Under the pieces are notes generated by a model. The model searched no databases and was not told where the DNA came from. It saw nothing but the letters and a program-made list of their open reading frames with translations. Positions 32,397-41,861 of a stretch of DNA of 64,000 bases are shown here, one piece after another; the first letter of the stretch is position 1; each line of letters starts with the position of its first letter. Origin of the DNA: Halothiobacillus sp. (GTDB taxonomy: Bacteria; Pseudomonadota; Gammaproteobacteria; Halothiobacillales; Halothiobacillaceae). The stretch is taken from NCBI GenBank assembly GCA_023255735.1, contig JAGDVP010000001.1, forward strand, positions 1 to 64,000, written 5' to 3'. The translations under genes and the position numbers were made by a program.

Positions 32397-33437
32397 GTGA
32401 CCAAAACCTGTGAAACTCAGATCGCGTTGGCGGTTATTCCCGCCGGTTTTGATGCCGCCGGTGGCTCGCAGTATTGGTTTGAGCGTCGCCCCAGTGGGGT
32501 GGATTTTGCCGGTATGCTGGCATTGCCCGGGGGCAAAGTGGCTGAGGGTGAAACGCCGCCTCAAGCCTTAGCGCGCGAGCTTCGCGAGGAGCTGGGTATA
32601 ACCCTCACCCAAGCCCGCTTATTAATCGAAATTCCTTGGGTTTATCCCGCTGTGCCGCCTGCCGTGCCAAAGCGTTTGCGGCTCTGGGTTTATCGCGTGG
32701 AATCTTGGCTGAACCAATCGCAAACCCCCATTCAAGGCAGTGAAGGCCAAGCGGTGATGCCGGTCTTAATCGATTGCACCCAGGCGCGCGCCCTCATGGC
32801 ACAGTTGCCCGCGGCCAATCGTGGGATCGTCGCCGCGCTCTGCTTGCCGCCGCGCATCGCCATAAGCCAGCCGTGTGCAGCGGGCGACTTGGGGTTTGAA
32901 GCCTGGCTTACCAGCTTGCAGGCCACGGCAACCTTATTGCATTCGCGTTTTAAGGGCGCGGCAGTCATGCACCTGCGACCGCAGCGGGATTTAAGCCGCC
33001 ATGAGTGGCAGCGCGCGGTGGCTGTGGTTCAGGCGCAGCGGGTGCCGGTTTGGGTGAATGCGGATTTAGCCATCGCGATGGCCTCGGGCGCCGATGGCGT
33101 GCATCTTAATCGGGCGCGATTGTTTACGGAGCCTAAGGAGGCGGTGCTGGCATGGCAAAGCCTGAACCGTTGGGTGAGTGCCTCTGGGCATAATGTAGGT
33201 GAAATTGATCGAGCCAACCAGTTGGGCGTGGATGCCGTGTTGATTTCCCCCGTGCTGCCAACGCCAAGCCACCCCGATGCGCTGGGTATCGGTTGGGCAA
33301 AATTTGCCGATTTAGTGCGAACAGCCACCATGCCCGCCTATGCCTTGGGCGGGGTGAGTGAGGCGAATTTGGCCGAAGCGCAGGCGCTCGGTGCGCAGGG
33401 GATTGCGGCAATTCGGGGCTATGGGGTGCCCAATTGA
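32397..33437 (+). CDS. Nudix hydrolase (MutT-like) fused to ThiE-like domain
   Basis: A 346-residue two-domain protein. Residues 1-140 are a Nudix fold with a perfect box (GKVAEGETPPQALARELREE), as in MutT enzymes that clean 8-oxo-dGTP. Residues 155-346 resemble thiamine-phosphate synthase (MHLRPQRDLS, SGADGVHLNRARLF, SASGHN, SPVLPTPSHPDALG, YALGGVSEANL). This fusion is widespread in gammaproteobacteria, and whether the second domain makes thiamine phosphate is unclear. It starts with GTG just after the argJ stop. Confidence 0.88.
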   Translation: MTKTCETQIALAVIPAGFDAAGGSQYWFERRPSGVDFAGMLALPGGKVAEGETPPQALARELREELGITLTQARLLIEIPWVYPAVPPAVPKRLRLWVYRVESWLNQSQTPIQGSEGQAVMPVLIDCTQARALMAQLPAANRGIVAALCLPPRIAISQPCAAGDLGFEAWLTSLQATATLLHSRFKGAAVMHLRPQRDLSRHEWQRAVAVVQAQRVPVWVNADLAIAMASGADGVHLNRARLFTEPKEAVLAWQSLNRWVSASGHNVGEIDRANQLGVDAVLISPVLPTPSHPDALGIGWAKFADLVRTATMPAYALGGVSEANLAEAQALGAQGIAAIRGYGVPN

Positions 33438-33487
33438 GCCGATGCGCCCCCCTGTGGCATGGGTTTTTTTGACTAAAAGCGGGTGAC

Positions 33488-33976
33488 TTATCGCTTGAGA
33501 AAGTTGCTTGCCAGCCCGCCGAGCAGCCCGCCCAAAGCACCCAAACCACCTTGGCCTTGCGTAGCGGATAATAACTGCCCGCCGCTTGATGATTGATCAA
33601 TCACTTGCGGCAGCAGGTTTTGCAAACCTTGAAGTGCCTGCGCTTGGCTTAAGCCTAAACGTTCAGCGAAGGCGGCAATTTTGTCACTGCCCAGTGCGTT
33701 GGCCAGCGCGTCGGCGGATACCGGCTCGTTCGCACCATCACCCAACCACGAAGCGACGGCACTGCTCAAACCGCCTTGCTGCAATTGCGTGACAATTCCA
33801 GATAAATTCAGCCCTGATAGCAACGATGAGGGGGCGTTTTGGATTGCACCATCGGGATGTGTGCTGCCATTGAGCAAAGAGCCCATGGCGCCGGTCAAGT
33901 CGTTGAGATCGACTTTACCATCGCCATTTTGATCAAAAGAGGTGTTGGCTAGGTTTAATAATGCCTGTAAATCCAT
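33488..33976 (-). CDS. YidB/DUF937-like protein with an N-terminal EF-hand
   Basis: A 162-residue protein. Residues 15-26 (DQNGDGKVDLND) form a canonical calcium-binding EF-hand loop. The rest resembles YidB/DUF937: a VASWLGDGANEPVSADALANALGSDKI segment, then a glycine-rich tail (GALGGLLGGLASNFL). The ATG at 33976 has AAGGA 8 nt upstream. No signal peptide is seen. Function is unknown; the fusion suggests calcium-dependent behaviour, which is inference. Confidence 0.72.
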   Translation of the reverse strand: MDLQALLNLANTSFDQNGDGKVDLNDLTGAMGSLLNGSTHPDGAIQNAPSSLLSGLNLSGIVTQLQQGGLSSAVASWLGDGANEPVSADALANALGSDKIAAFAERLGLSQAQALQGLQNLLPQVIDQSSSGGQLLSATQGQGGLGALGGLLGGLASNFLKR

Positions 33977-34102
33977 GGGGTGAATCCTTAACATCTGGGT
34001 GAGTTGGTTTTTATGATCTTTTTCGTGTGCAACGGCAGCGAAAGTACCTAATTTATATCTCAATGGGATGAAAAAGGGATGAACCTTGAGCGCAGCTTAA
34101 AT

Positions 34103-35761
34103 TTAGTCGGGTTTGAAGCCTGAGCTAATAGGATAGCGGCGGTCGCGGCCAAAGGCTCGCCTGCTGATGCGAATGCCGGGCGGTGCTTGGCGGCGTTTAT
34201 ATTCGTTAATTAAAATCAACCGCACAATGCGCCGCACGATGGTTTCGTCAAGGCCGGATGCAATCATGTCCGCAACGGATTGATCTTCCTCGACAAAAGC
34301 GATAATAATGGCATCTAAGAGGTCATAGGCGGGCAGGGCATCTGAATCCTTTTGATCGGCACGCAGTTCGGCCGAGGGTTCGCGTTCAATGATGCGGGTG
34401 GGAATGGGCAAAAACTCGGTGGTACGGTTTGCATTGCGCCAGCGAGCCAACGCATAAACCAATGTTTTTGGCACATCTTTAATCGGCGCAAAGCCCCCCG
34501 CCATATCGCCATACAAGGTGGCGTAGCCCACCGCCATTTCAGATTTATTGCCGGTTGTGAGCAGCATGCGGCCAAATTTGTTGGAAAGCGCCATTAAGAG
34601 CACACCGCGCGCCCGGGCTTGCAGATTTTCTTCGGTTGCATCCTCCGCTAAGCCGGCAAATAGCGGGCTTAAGGTTTCGCGCAGGGTATTGAATACGGGT
34701 TCAATCGATAGGGTTTCGCAGCGCACGCCCAAAGTGGCGCATTGCGTTGCGGCATCATCTAGGCTCATCTGTGAGGTGTACCGGGAGGGCATGCGTACGG
34801 CCAGCACGTTATCGGCACCCAGCGCATCGACCGCAAGTGTTAGCACCAATGCCGAATCAATCCCACCCGATAACCCGAGCACGACGCCGTTAAACCCATT
34901 TTTGCCCACATAATCGTGGATGCCGGTGGTCAGCGCGCTATACACTTCGGCCTCGCCTTGTGGCCAGGGATGGGATGCGCCGTGCGCGGTAATTTGCCCA
35001 TCGGCTGCCATATCGACCCAGCCTAAGTCTTCCTTGAATGCGGCGAGCGCGCTGACCACATGTGCACCCGTTGCCACAAAAGATCGGCCATCAAATACCA
35101 ATTCATCTTGCCCGCCCACCAAATTCACGTACACAATCGGACAGCCTGACGCTTGGATGCGCTGCGCTACGACCTCGGTGCGATCATGGGTTTTATGGCG
35201 ATGATAGGGGGAGGCGTTCAAACTCAAGATCACTTTAGCGCCTGCTGCCACGGCATCGGCAATGGGTTCATGCTCCCAAATATCCTCACAAATGGTAATG
35301 CCGAGCGCGACGCCGTCTATGGTGACGACGCAGGCGGCATCACCGGGCACAAAATAGCGTTTTTCATCAAACACACCGTAGTTAGGCAGGGCGCGCTTGG
35401 CATAGTGTGCAATGACTTGCCCCCGATCAATCACCAGCGCCGCGTTAATTAATTGCGTGCTGTGCGGTGTGCGGCGTTGAGGCGCGCCAATCACGACGGC
35501 GATATCCTGCGCGGCTGCAGCAATACGGGCAATTTGCGCGTTACATTGGGCTAAAAAATCAGCCCGCAAGAGCAAATCTTCAGGCGGGTAGCCGGTGAGG
35601 GTGAGTTCGGGAAACACGATGACGCGCGCATTGAGCTCTTGCTTGGCGCGCTGGAGTGTTTCAATCACCCGATCGGCATTGGCCACACAGTTGCCGACTT
35701 GAGTGCCAATCTGTGCAAGTGCAATGCGAATCGAGCCCGCTTGCGTCTCAGGGCAGTTCAT
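34103..35761 (-). CDS. nadE: Glutamine-dependent NAD+ synthetase
   Basis: A 552-residue two-domain enzyme that amidates nicotinate adenine dinucleotide to NAD+. The N-terminal nitrilase domain supplies ammonia and shows its Glu ([16 protein letters not shown]), Lys ([16 protein letters not shown]) and Cys (ITICEDIWE). The C-terminal synthetase has [12 protein letters not shown] near residue 290. Its ATG overlaps the sucD stop by 4 nt, so it is the last gene of sucC-sucD-nadE. Confidence 0.95.
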   Translation of the reverse strand: MNCPETQAGSIRIALAQIGTQVGNCVANADRVIETLQRAKQELNARVIVFPELTLTGYPPEDLLLRADFLAQCNAQIARIAAAAQDIAVVIGAPQRRTPHSTQLINAALVIDRGQVIAHYAKRALPNYGVFDEKRYFVPGDAACVVTIDGVALGITICEDIWEHEPIADAVAAGAKVILSLNASPYHRHKTHDRTEVVAQRIQASGCPIVYVNLVGGQDELVFDGRSFVATGAHVVSALAAFKEDLGWVDMAADGQITAHGASHPWPQGEAEVYSALTTGIHDYVGKNGFNGVVLGLSGGIDSALVLTLAVDALGADNVLAVRMPSRYTSQMSLDDAATQCATLGVRCETLSIEPVFNTLRETLSPLFAGLAEDATEENLQARARGVLLMALSNKFGRMLLTTGNKSEMAVGYATLYGDMAGGFAPIKDVPKTLVYALARWRNANRTTEFLPIPTRIIEREPSAELRADQKDSDALPAYDLLDAIIIAFVEEDQSVADMIASGLDETIVRRIVRLILINEYKRRQAPPGIRISRRAFGRDRRYPISSGFKPD

Positions 35762-36645
35762 ACGTGCGATGCGCCTAAAAGTTCCGCCATGGCGCGTCCC
35801 ATCGTGGTGGGGTCGCGCACGATGTGCACCCCAGCCGCCGCGAGGGTGCGGAACTTATCTTCTGCGCTGCCGCGCCCGCCGGAGATGACCGCGCCGGCAT
35901 GCCCCATGCGTTTGCCACTCGGCGCCGTGGCACCGGCAATGTAGGCGACAACCGGTTTATTGAATTGTTCTTGAATAAAATGCGCGGCCTCTTCTTCGGC
36001 ATTGCCCCCAATTTCCCCCACCATAATCACTGCATGGGTTTGCGGGTCGTCGGCAAAGAGTGCGAGGCAGTCGATAAAATCCATGCCATGGATTGGGTCA
36101 CCGCCGATGCCCACACAGGTGCTTTGGCCTAAGCCTGCCGCGGTTGTTTGCGCGACCGCTTCGTAGGTTAGGGTGCCCGAGCGGGACACGATGCCGATTT
36201 TGCCGGGGCGGTGGATGGCGCCCGGCATAATGCCGATTTTGCATTCACCGGGGGTAATCAGGCCGGGGCAGTTGGGGCCTACGAGCCGCACATCAGGGTA
36301 ATCGGCGGCCAACACGGCTTTTACGTTCAGCATATCGAGCACCGGAATGCCCTCGGTAATGCACGCAATTACCTCAATACCGGCATCGGCGGCCTCTAAA
36401 ATGGCATCAGCGGCAAACGCGGCGGGCACATAAATCATGCTGGCGGTGGCACGGGTTTCTCGCACCGCATCGTGCACGGTATCAAACACGGGGCGATCTA
36501 AATGGCGCTGGCCGCCTTTGCCGGGCGTAACGCCGCCGACAAAATGGGTGCCATAGGCAATGGCCTGCTCGGAATGAAAAGTGCCTTGTTTGCCGGTAAA
36601 CCCTTGGCAGATGACGCGGGTTTGTTGGTTGATTAGGATACTCAT
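35758..36645 (-). CDS. sucD: Succinyl-CoA ligase, alpha subunit
   Basis: A 295-residue subunit carrying the phosphohistidine. [17 protein letters not shown] is the CoA-binding Rossmann segment, [21 protein letters not shown] is conserved, and the active His is in [13 protein letters not shown]. Gene ends overlap sucC and nadE by 4 nt each. No 2-oxoglutarate dehydrogenase genes lie nearby, which would fit biosynthetic use of succinyl-CoA in an autotroph with an incomplete cycle. Confidence 0.95.
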   Translation of the reverse strand: MSILINQQTRVICQGFTGKQGTFHSEQAIAYGTHFVGGVTPGKGGQRHLDRPVFDTVHDAVRETRATASMIYVPAAFAADAILEAADAGIEVIACITEGIPVLDMLNVKAVLAADYPDVRLVGPNCPGLITPGECKIGIMPGAIHRPGKIGIVSRSGTLTYEAVAQTTAAGLGQSTCVGIGGDPIHGMDFIDCLALFADDPQTHAVIMVGEIGGNAEEEAAHFIQEQFNKPVVAYIAGATAPSGKRMGHAGAVISGGRGSAEDKFRTLAAAGVHIVRDPTTMGRAMAELLGASHV

Positions 36646-37847
36646 GCGCCCACTCCTTTAGTTTGCGATGGTGGGGTCTTTGATGTTTGAGATAGCTGCA
36701 CGACCCGTGCTGCGGCCGCAGCTAAATCGTTTTCAGCAATTAAATTTAAGCCCGATTCAGCAAGCAAGCGCCGACCTTCGGCCGCATTGGTGCCCTCTAA
36801 GCGCACGACCGTGGGCAGCGTTAGCCCCACTTCATGGGCGGCGGCAATAATGCCATTGGCAATCAAATCGCAGCGCACAATGCCGCCGAAGATGTTCACC
36901 AAAATGGCGGTAACGCGCGGATTGGCCAGAATCAGCTTAAAGGCCGCGCTCACCTTTTCGGTGGAGGTGCCCCCGCCTACATCCAAAAAATTAGCTGGGC
37001 TGCCGCCGGCCGATTGAATTAAATCCATGGTGGCCATCGCCAAGCCCGCGCCATTGACCATGCAGGCGATTTCGCCGGATAGTGCGATGTAATTTAAGCC
37101 GCTGGCTTGCGCGGCGACTTCAGTGGGGTCTTCTTGAGTGACATCGCGCGCAGCGAACAGGGCTTTTTGGCGATAGCCGGCATTGCCATCGAGGGTAATT
37201 TTGGCGTCTACGGCTAATAAATCTCCGCCGGCAGTCACGGCGAGCGGGTTGATTTCTATTAAATCGGCATCGTGGCGAATAAAAGCATCGTACGCCCCCC
37301 GCAAAAGGGCGGGGAATTGCTTTAAGGCGGTATCAGTTAGGTTTAAGGCAAAGGCTAAACGCCGTGCCTGATAGCCCATCAAGCCCACGGTGGGGTTAAT
37401 GTGCAACCGGAAAATGGCGTCAGGGTGATCGTTAGATACTTGCTCAATATCCATGCCGCCGTGCTGGGAGGCAATCACCACAATCCGTTGTGCGGCGCGA
37501 TCAAGGGTGAGAGCTAAATACAATTCACGCGCAATAGCGCTGGCCGGTTCAATCAGTAACTGATGCACGGGTAATCCGGCGGGGCCGGTTTGATGCGTGA
37601 CGAGCGTTTTGCCCAGCAATTGTGCCGCTTTTTCGCGCACGTCATCCGGCGAGTGGGCAATAAGCACCCCACCCGCTTTGCCGCGCGCGCCACTATGAAT
37701 TTGCGCTTTGATGACCCATTTGCCGCCCACTGTGGGCGGGAGTTGATCGTCGGCCGCTTGCGCCGGATGCGTGATGGTAAGCCCGGGCGCGACTGGCACA
37801 TTAAAGCCAGCGAGTAGGGCTTTTGCTTGGTATTCGTGTAAGTTCAT
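36642..37847 (-). CDS. sucC: Succinyl-CoA ligase, beta subunit
   Basis: A 401-residue ATP-grasp subunit starting [12 protein letters not shown]. It has [26 protein letters not shown] and [11 protein letters not shown], and [16 protein letters not shown] near the C-terminus. It is the first gene of the sucCD-nadE operon. Length is close to the usual 388 residues. Confidence 0.95.
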   Translation of the reverse strand: MNLHEYQAKALLAGFNVPVAPGLTITHPAQAADDQLPPTVGGKWVIKAQIHSGARGKAGGVLIAHSPDDVREKAAQLLGKTLVTHQTGPAGLPVHQLLIEPASAIARELYLALTLDRAAQRIVVIASQHGGMDIEQVSNDHPDAIFRLHINPTVGLMGYQARRLAFALNLTDTALKQFPALLRGAYDAFIRHDADLIEINPLAVTAGGDLLAVDAKITLDGNAGYRQKALFAARDVTQEDPTEVAAQASGLNYIALSGEIACMVNGAGLAMATMDLIQSAGGSPANFLDVGGGTSTEKVSAAFKLILANPRVTAILVNIFGGIVRCDLIANGIIAAAHEVGLTLPTVVRLEGTNAAEGRRLLAESGLNLIAENDLAAAAARVVQLSQTSKTPPSQTKGVGA

Positions 37848-37987
37848 GGCTGCTTTAATTCTGAGTGCAAAAATAAGCGTCTATTTTGGCTTACAGCGGC
37901 GATTGTGTATAGGGATTGTGGCGGTTTGTTCGCCTTCCCAGCGGTTTGGCGCAATTAATCGCCAGGGTTTGAACCCATCGTGCCCAT

Positions 37988-38015
37988 TAAAAAGCCCTGC
38001 ACTTGGCAGGGCTTT
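37988..38015 (-). terminator. Rho-independent terminator of the DUF302 gene
   Basis: AAAGCCCTGC (37991-38000) and GCAGGGCTTT (38006-38015) form a 10-bp stem; Ts follow on the minus strand. Confidence 0.88.
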
Positions 38016-38065
38016 GGGTTGGGCGGCTAGCTAGTTTGCTAAGCTAATTAACTCGGGCGGGCAGA

Positions 38066-38731
38066 TTAAATTTCGCCTTTTGACCCGCGCTCTAACATTT
38101 CCCACATGGTGTCGCGCACGGCTTTGGTCGATTTAATTAAATCTTCGTTACTGCCCATGTTTTGACCCATTTTTAGCATCATGTCCATGTTGAGGGTGGC
38201 AATCCACAGGGTGCCATCGGCTTTCTGGAAAACCGCAACGCGGCAGGGCAGATAGGCGGCCATGCTAGGAGCAAAATCAACCATTTTGCGGGCAGTTTCC
38301 GGGTTGCAATACGAGGCGATAAACAGGGTGCCGGTTTTGATGCCGCGCGCTTCGAGCTCAGATGATAAGGGCAGCTCACCGACGGCTTTGATGTTGCGCT
38401 CGGTGGCAACCGACTCTAATGCCGCTTTGACATCATCGAGTGTGAGGCCGGGTTGAACTTGCTTCTCCCAAATTGTGGTGTAGCCAATTTCGCCTTTGCT
38501 GGCAATCCAGCGGTTCAACATGACGGCGGTTTCATCGGCAGCACCGGGGGCTAAATTGGCTGCGGCGGCCATTAAGCCTTGGGGATTTTTGTTGATGACT
38601 TCAACAATCGGCTTCATGCCGGAGCTGAGCATACCCGGCATAATTTGCAACATGCCGGGCATAACGGCAAAAAAATAAGCGCCTGCCGCAATCGCTAAAA
38701 TACCAATAAAGGCGAGTAAGTTACGAATCAT
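38066..38731 (-). CDS. Membrane-anchored DUF302 protein
   Basis: A 221-residue protein with an N-terminal hydrophobic anchor (residues 3-22) and a C-terminal DUF302 domain from about residue 85 (PGLTLDDVKAALESVATERNIKAVGELPLSSEL, with IASYCNPETARKMVDFAP and LPCRVAVFQKADGTLWIATLNMDMM). DUF302 proteins are common in sulfur oxidisers and their role is not settled. ATG 38731 has AGGAAA upstream. It is monocistronic with its own terminator. Confidence 0.8.
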   Translation of the reverse strand: MIRNLLAFIGILAIAAGAYFFAVMPGMLQIMPGMLSSGMKPIVEVINKNPQGLMAAAANLAPGAADETAVMLNRWIASKGEIGYTTIWEKQVQPGLTLDDVKAALESVATERNIKAVGELPLSSELEARGIKTGTLFIASYCNPETARKMVDFAPSMAAYLPCRVAVFQKADGTLWIATLNMDMMLKMGQNMGSNEDLIKSTKAVRDTMWEMLERGSKGEI

Positions 38732-38926
38732 GGTGGGGTTTCCTCGACTGGTGAGCCCAAGTCTATTGTGATTTTCTAAAGTGAAAGTTAAAGGCTGGCA
38801 AGGGTACCGCGCTGTGCAGGTAAACCAAGTCAATTATTTTTATTGATGGATGTATTCATGTGATTACAGCTATTAACTATTAGCTTTGCGCTTGGGGTTT
38901 TGCACGGCAATTCTCTGTTTAAGTTT

Positions 38927-39664
38927 CTAACGCGGGGTAAAATCACCAAAACGGAGTTGCAAGGCGGTGAGCGCCACAATCGGGGCGGTTTCGGTGCGCA
39001 GCACGCGTGGTCCCAGCGTGATGGGGGTAAAGCCTTGCGCGCAAGCGGTGGCGATTTCGGTTTGCGTAAACCCGCCCTCGGGGCCGATGAGGACGGCTAT
39101 GCTGCGGGGTGGGGCGGTGGGCATTGGGTTTGTCGCGGTGATTTTGGGGTGCAAAATCCATTTCATCTCGCAGCCGGCGGCTAGGCTAAGCGCCTGCTCG
39201 AAGGGGGTTATGGGGTCGATCAAAGGGATAAAATTGCGCCCAGATTGCTCGCACGCACTAATGGTGATGTCGATAAACCGGCCGTGGCGTTTATCGGCGC
39301 GCTCGCCTTTGAGTTCCACCACGCTGCGCTGGGTGGTGATTGGGGTGATGCGAGAAACCCCCAGCTCGACAGCTTTTTGCACAACCCAATCCATTTTCTC
39401 GCCTTTGCCCATAGCTTGGAGGAGGTGCGTTTCAAGGGGCGACTCGACGCTTTGCTCAAAGGGTTCCCCTAGCGTGACTTGGCCAGACTTTTTATCAAAA
39501 GTAACCACGCCCTCGGCCACGCGGTTGGCGCCATTAAATACGGTGATGCGCTCCCCATCGGATAAGCGCAGCACGTTTTTTAAATAATTAAATTGCGCGG
39601 GCAGTAAGGCCACCTGCTCGCCACTTTGCCATTGGCCGGCTAAATAAACCCTCAGCGCGCACAT
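38927..39664 (-). CDS. rsmE: 16S rRNA (uracil1498-N3)-methyltransferase RsmE
   Basis: A 245-residue SPOUT methyltransferase. The SAM-binding knot appears as LIGPEGGFTQTEIATA and LGPRVLRTETAPI, and MGKGEKMDWVVQKAVELGV is the usual central motif. The start at 39664 lies 2 nt after the bioA stop, giving the common N-terminus RVYLAGQW. It is the last gene of the qmcA-to-rsmE run. Confidence 0.93.
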   Translation of the reverse strand: MCALRVYLAGQWQSGEQVALLPAQFNYLKNVLRLSDGERITVFNGANRVAEGVVTFDKKSGQVTLGEPFEQSVESPLETHLLQAMGKGEKMDWVVQKAVELGVSRITPITTQRSVVELKGERADKRHGRFIDITISACEQSGRNFIPLIDPITPFEQALSLAAGCEMKWILHPKITATNPMPTAPPRSIAVLIGPEGGFTQTEIATACAQGFTPITLGPRVLRTETAPIVALTALQLRFGDFTPR

Positions 39665-39666
39665 GG

Positions 39667-41013
39667 TTAAGCGCGCGTTGCGGCGTTGACCGCGTTGAGG
39701 GTAGTGGTTGCCAGCATTTGCCATTCGGCATCGCTTAAAATATAGGGTGGCATCCAATAGAGTGTGTCACCGAGCGGCCGCAGTAGGACGCCGGCATCCA
39801 GCGCATGGCGATAGGCGCGCTGGCCTCGGCGCTCGCTGCGGGGGAAGGGGTGCCCATTTTTTGCGCATAAATCCATTGCAATCATCATCCCCCGGCGTCG
39901 CACATGCGCAAGGTTTGGGTGCTGGCGCAGGGGGGTAAGCAGGGTTTCTATCATGGCTGACCGAGCCTGGTTGTGTTTAATGACTTGATTTTGCTCGAAC
40001 AAATCGAGCGTGGCGAGTGCGGCCACGCAGGCGAGCGGGTTGCCGGTGTAGCTGTGTGAGTGTAAAAACGCCCGGCTGGCGGGTGCCTCGCAGTAGAAGG
40101 CTTGATACAGCGTTTCGGTTGTGAGCACCGCGCACAGGGGTAAATAGCCGCCGGTAATGCCCTTCGATAAACACAAAATATCCGGCGTGATGTCGGCTTG
40201 CTCGCAGGCAAACAGGGTGCCGGTTCGACCAAAACCGACGGCAATTTCATCCGCAATTAAATGAATATTAAATTCATCACACAGTGCCCGCACCCCAGCT
40301 AAATACGCCGGTTCGTGCATGCGCATGCCGGCTGCGCATTGCACTAAGGGTTCGATAATGAGGGCGGCGACTTCATCGCTGTGATGCAAAAGCAGGGCGC
40401 GCAGGCCGAGCAAGGCGCGCTCGGTTACCATTGCACACGGCTCATCGGGCAGGGCTTGGCGGCAGTCGGGCGAGGGGGCAATGAGCGCAGGCTTGATTAA
40501 TGGGGCGTAGGTTTCACTAAAAATCGCAATGTTGCCGACGCCCAGCGCCCCCAGTGTTTCACCGTGATAGCTGCCCTCAATGGCGATAAAACGGGTTTTG
40601 TTGGGCAAGCCTGTGTTTCGCCAATAGTGAAAACTCATTTTTAGCGCGGCTTCAATGCCGGATGATCCGTTATCGGTGAAAAATACCCGCGTGAGCAACG
40701 CCGGGGTAATCGCTTTTAAGCGTTCTGCCAGCTCAACTACGGGCGCATGGCTAAATCCGGCTAAAATAACGTGCTCAAGGGTATCGAGCTGGGCTTTGAT
40801 GCGCGCGTTAATTGTGGGGTTGGCATGGCCGAATAAATTAACCCACCACGAGCCGATGGCATCTAAATAGCGCCGGCCATCAAAATCGATGAGCCACGCG
40901 CCTTCACCCCGCGCAATGGGGATGGGCGGCAGGGATTCGTGGTCTTTCATTTGCGTGCAGGGGTGCCACAGCACGGCTAAATCGCGGTTAATCCAGGCTT
41001 GATTAAGGCTCAT
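39667..41013 (-). CDS. bioA: Adenosylmethionine-8-amino-7-oxononanoate aminotransferase
   Basis: A 448-residue PLP-dependent class III aminotransferase that makes 7,8-diaminopelargonate for biotin using SAM as amino donor. WHPCTQMKDHE at the N-terminus is typical of BioA, DEIAVGFGRTGTLFACE is the cofactor-binding stretch, and the PLP lysine is in CLSKGITGGYLPL. Its ATG overlaps the nfeD stop by 4 nt. The other biotin genes are not in the window. Confidence 0.94.
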   Translation of the reverse strand: MSLNQAWINRDLAVLWHPCTQMKDHESLPPIPIARGEGAWLIDFDGRRYLDAIGSWWVNLFGHANPTINARIKAQLDTLEHVILAGFSHAPVVELAERLKAITPALLTRVFFTDNGSSGIEAALKMSFHYWRNTGLPNKTRFIAIEGSYHGETLGALGVGNIAIFSETYAPLIKPALIAPSPDCRQALPDEPCAMVTERALLGLRALLLHHSDEVAALIIEPLVQCAAGMRMHEPAYLAGVRALCDEFNIHLIADEIAVGFGRTGTLFACEQADITPDILCLSKGITGGYLPLCAVLTTETLYQAFYCEAPASRAFLHSHSYTGNPLACVAALATLDLFEQNQVIKHNQARSAMIETLLTPLRQHPNLAHVRRRGMMIAMDLCAKNGHPFPRSERRGQRAYRHALDAGVLLRPLGDTLYWMPPYILSDAEWQMLATTTLNAVNAATRA

Positions 41014-41450
41014 TTTTGGGTTGGTCGGACAAGGAAATTACTGCTATCAATGCCGGTCACCTCAACGATGGTGCCGACGGGGAGATCCTCCCCGAGCACG
41101 CGCCAACGAGAATCGCCTACCCGAACCCAGCCTATGCCATTAACAATTGGGGCTTCGAGTGTGAACTGCCGGCCAATATATTGCTCGCCCCGACGATTGA
41201 GTGTGGGGTGGTCTGAGGTTTGGTTGCGCGGCCGGAAAACACGGCGCCCCAAAAGCACCGTCAACACGGAGAGCACAGCAAACAAACTTAACTGAACAGG
41301 CCAGCCCAAACCGGGCATAAAAAACACGGTGCCGCCAACGATGAGCGCGGCGCCGCCCATCCATAAAAAGAAGCTAGATGGCGCAAAAATTTCAACGACG
41401 GCCAGCATTAAGCCCACAATAAACCAGCCCCAATAATCAAATTGAATCAT
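41010..41450 (-). CDS. NfeD-family membrane protein
   Basis: A 146-residue protein with hydrophobic helices at about 8-70 and a soluble beta-barrel (OB-like) C-terminus (YIGRQFTLEAPIVNGIGWVRVGDSRWRV). NfeD proteins pair with SPFH proteins, and the SPFH gene qmcA lies two genes upstream on the same strand, with a small lipoprotein gene between. Confidence 0.88.
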   Translation of the reverse strand: MIQFDYWGWFIVGLMLAVVEIFAPSSFFLWMGGAALIVGGTVFFMPGLGWPVQLSLFAVLSVLTVLLGRRVFRPRNQTSDHPTLNRRGEQYIGRQFTLEAPIVNGIGWVRVGDSRWRVLGEDLPVGTIVEVTGIDSSNFLVRPTQK

Positions 41451-41486
41451 GATGGTCTGCCCGCTGTGCCGAAGTGAATCACCGTC

Positions 41487-41834
41487 TTATTGCGCGATTT
41501 GCCAACCATCGCTGCCTTTAACGAGGTGGAGCATGCGCGTGCTTTTTTGTGCACCGGCAAAAGGGGTGTTGACTTCGGTTTCAACATTGCAATTAAAGCC
41601 GGAGCCTGCTTCATCCTTTTGGCAGCCTAGGTTTTTAACCGATTTAATTTCAACCTTGGCCATTGCCGCACTAATTTGTGCGCCGCCGCCCATGCTGCTC
41701 GCCTGTGCCATCGCCTTGCTCATGCCCGCTTTTAAGGCCTGCTCAATATCGCTGGAGGAGGGTGCACCGCCCGAGCAGGCGGTTAACGCCAGTGCAGTCG
41801 ATAAAATTAAAGTTGTGAAGTACATTTTGCGCAT
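41487..41834 (-). CDS. Small predicted lipoprotein
   Basis: A 115-residue protein with a signal sequence and lipobox LTAC near residue 20. Two further cysteines (LGCQKDEAGSGFNCNVE) could form a disulfide. No family recognised. ATG 41834 is preceded by GGGA. It lies between an SPFH gene and an nfeD gene, which are usually adjacent, so it may be an accessory part of that pair. Confidence 0.7.
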   Translation of the reverse strand: MRKMYFTTLILSTALALTACSGGAPSSSDIEQALKAGMSKAMAQASSMGGGAQISAAMAKVEIKSVKNLGCQKDEAGSGFNCNVETEVNTPFAGAQKSTRMLHLVKGSDGWQIAQ

Positions 41835-41861
41835 AAACAATTCCCAAATCAGTGGTTGACG

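Noticed and set aside
36668-36850. Plus-strand frames inside sucC and sucD
   Set aside because: They are reverse-strand shadows of conserved genes with no independent signals, like the many others opposite groEL, htpG, secA and tkt.
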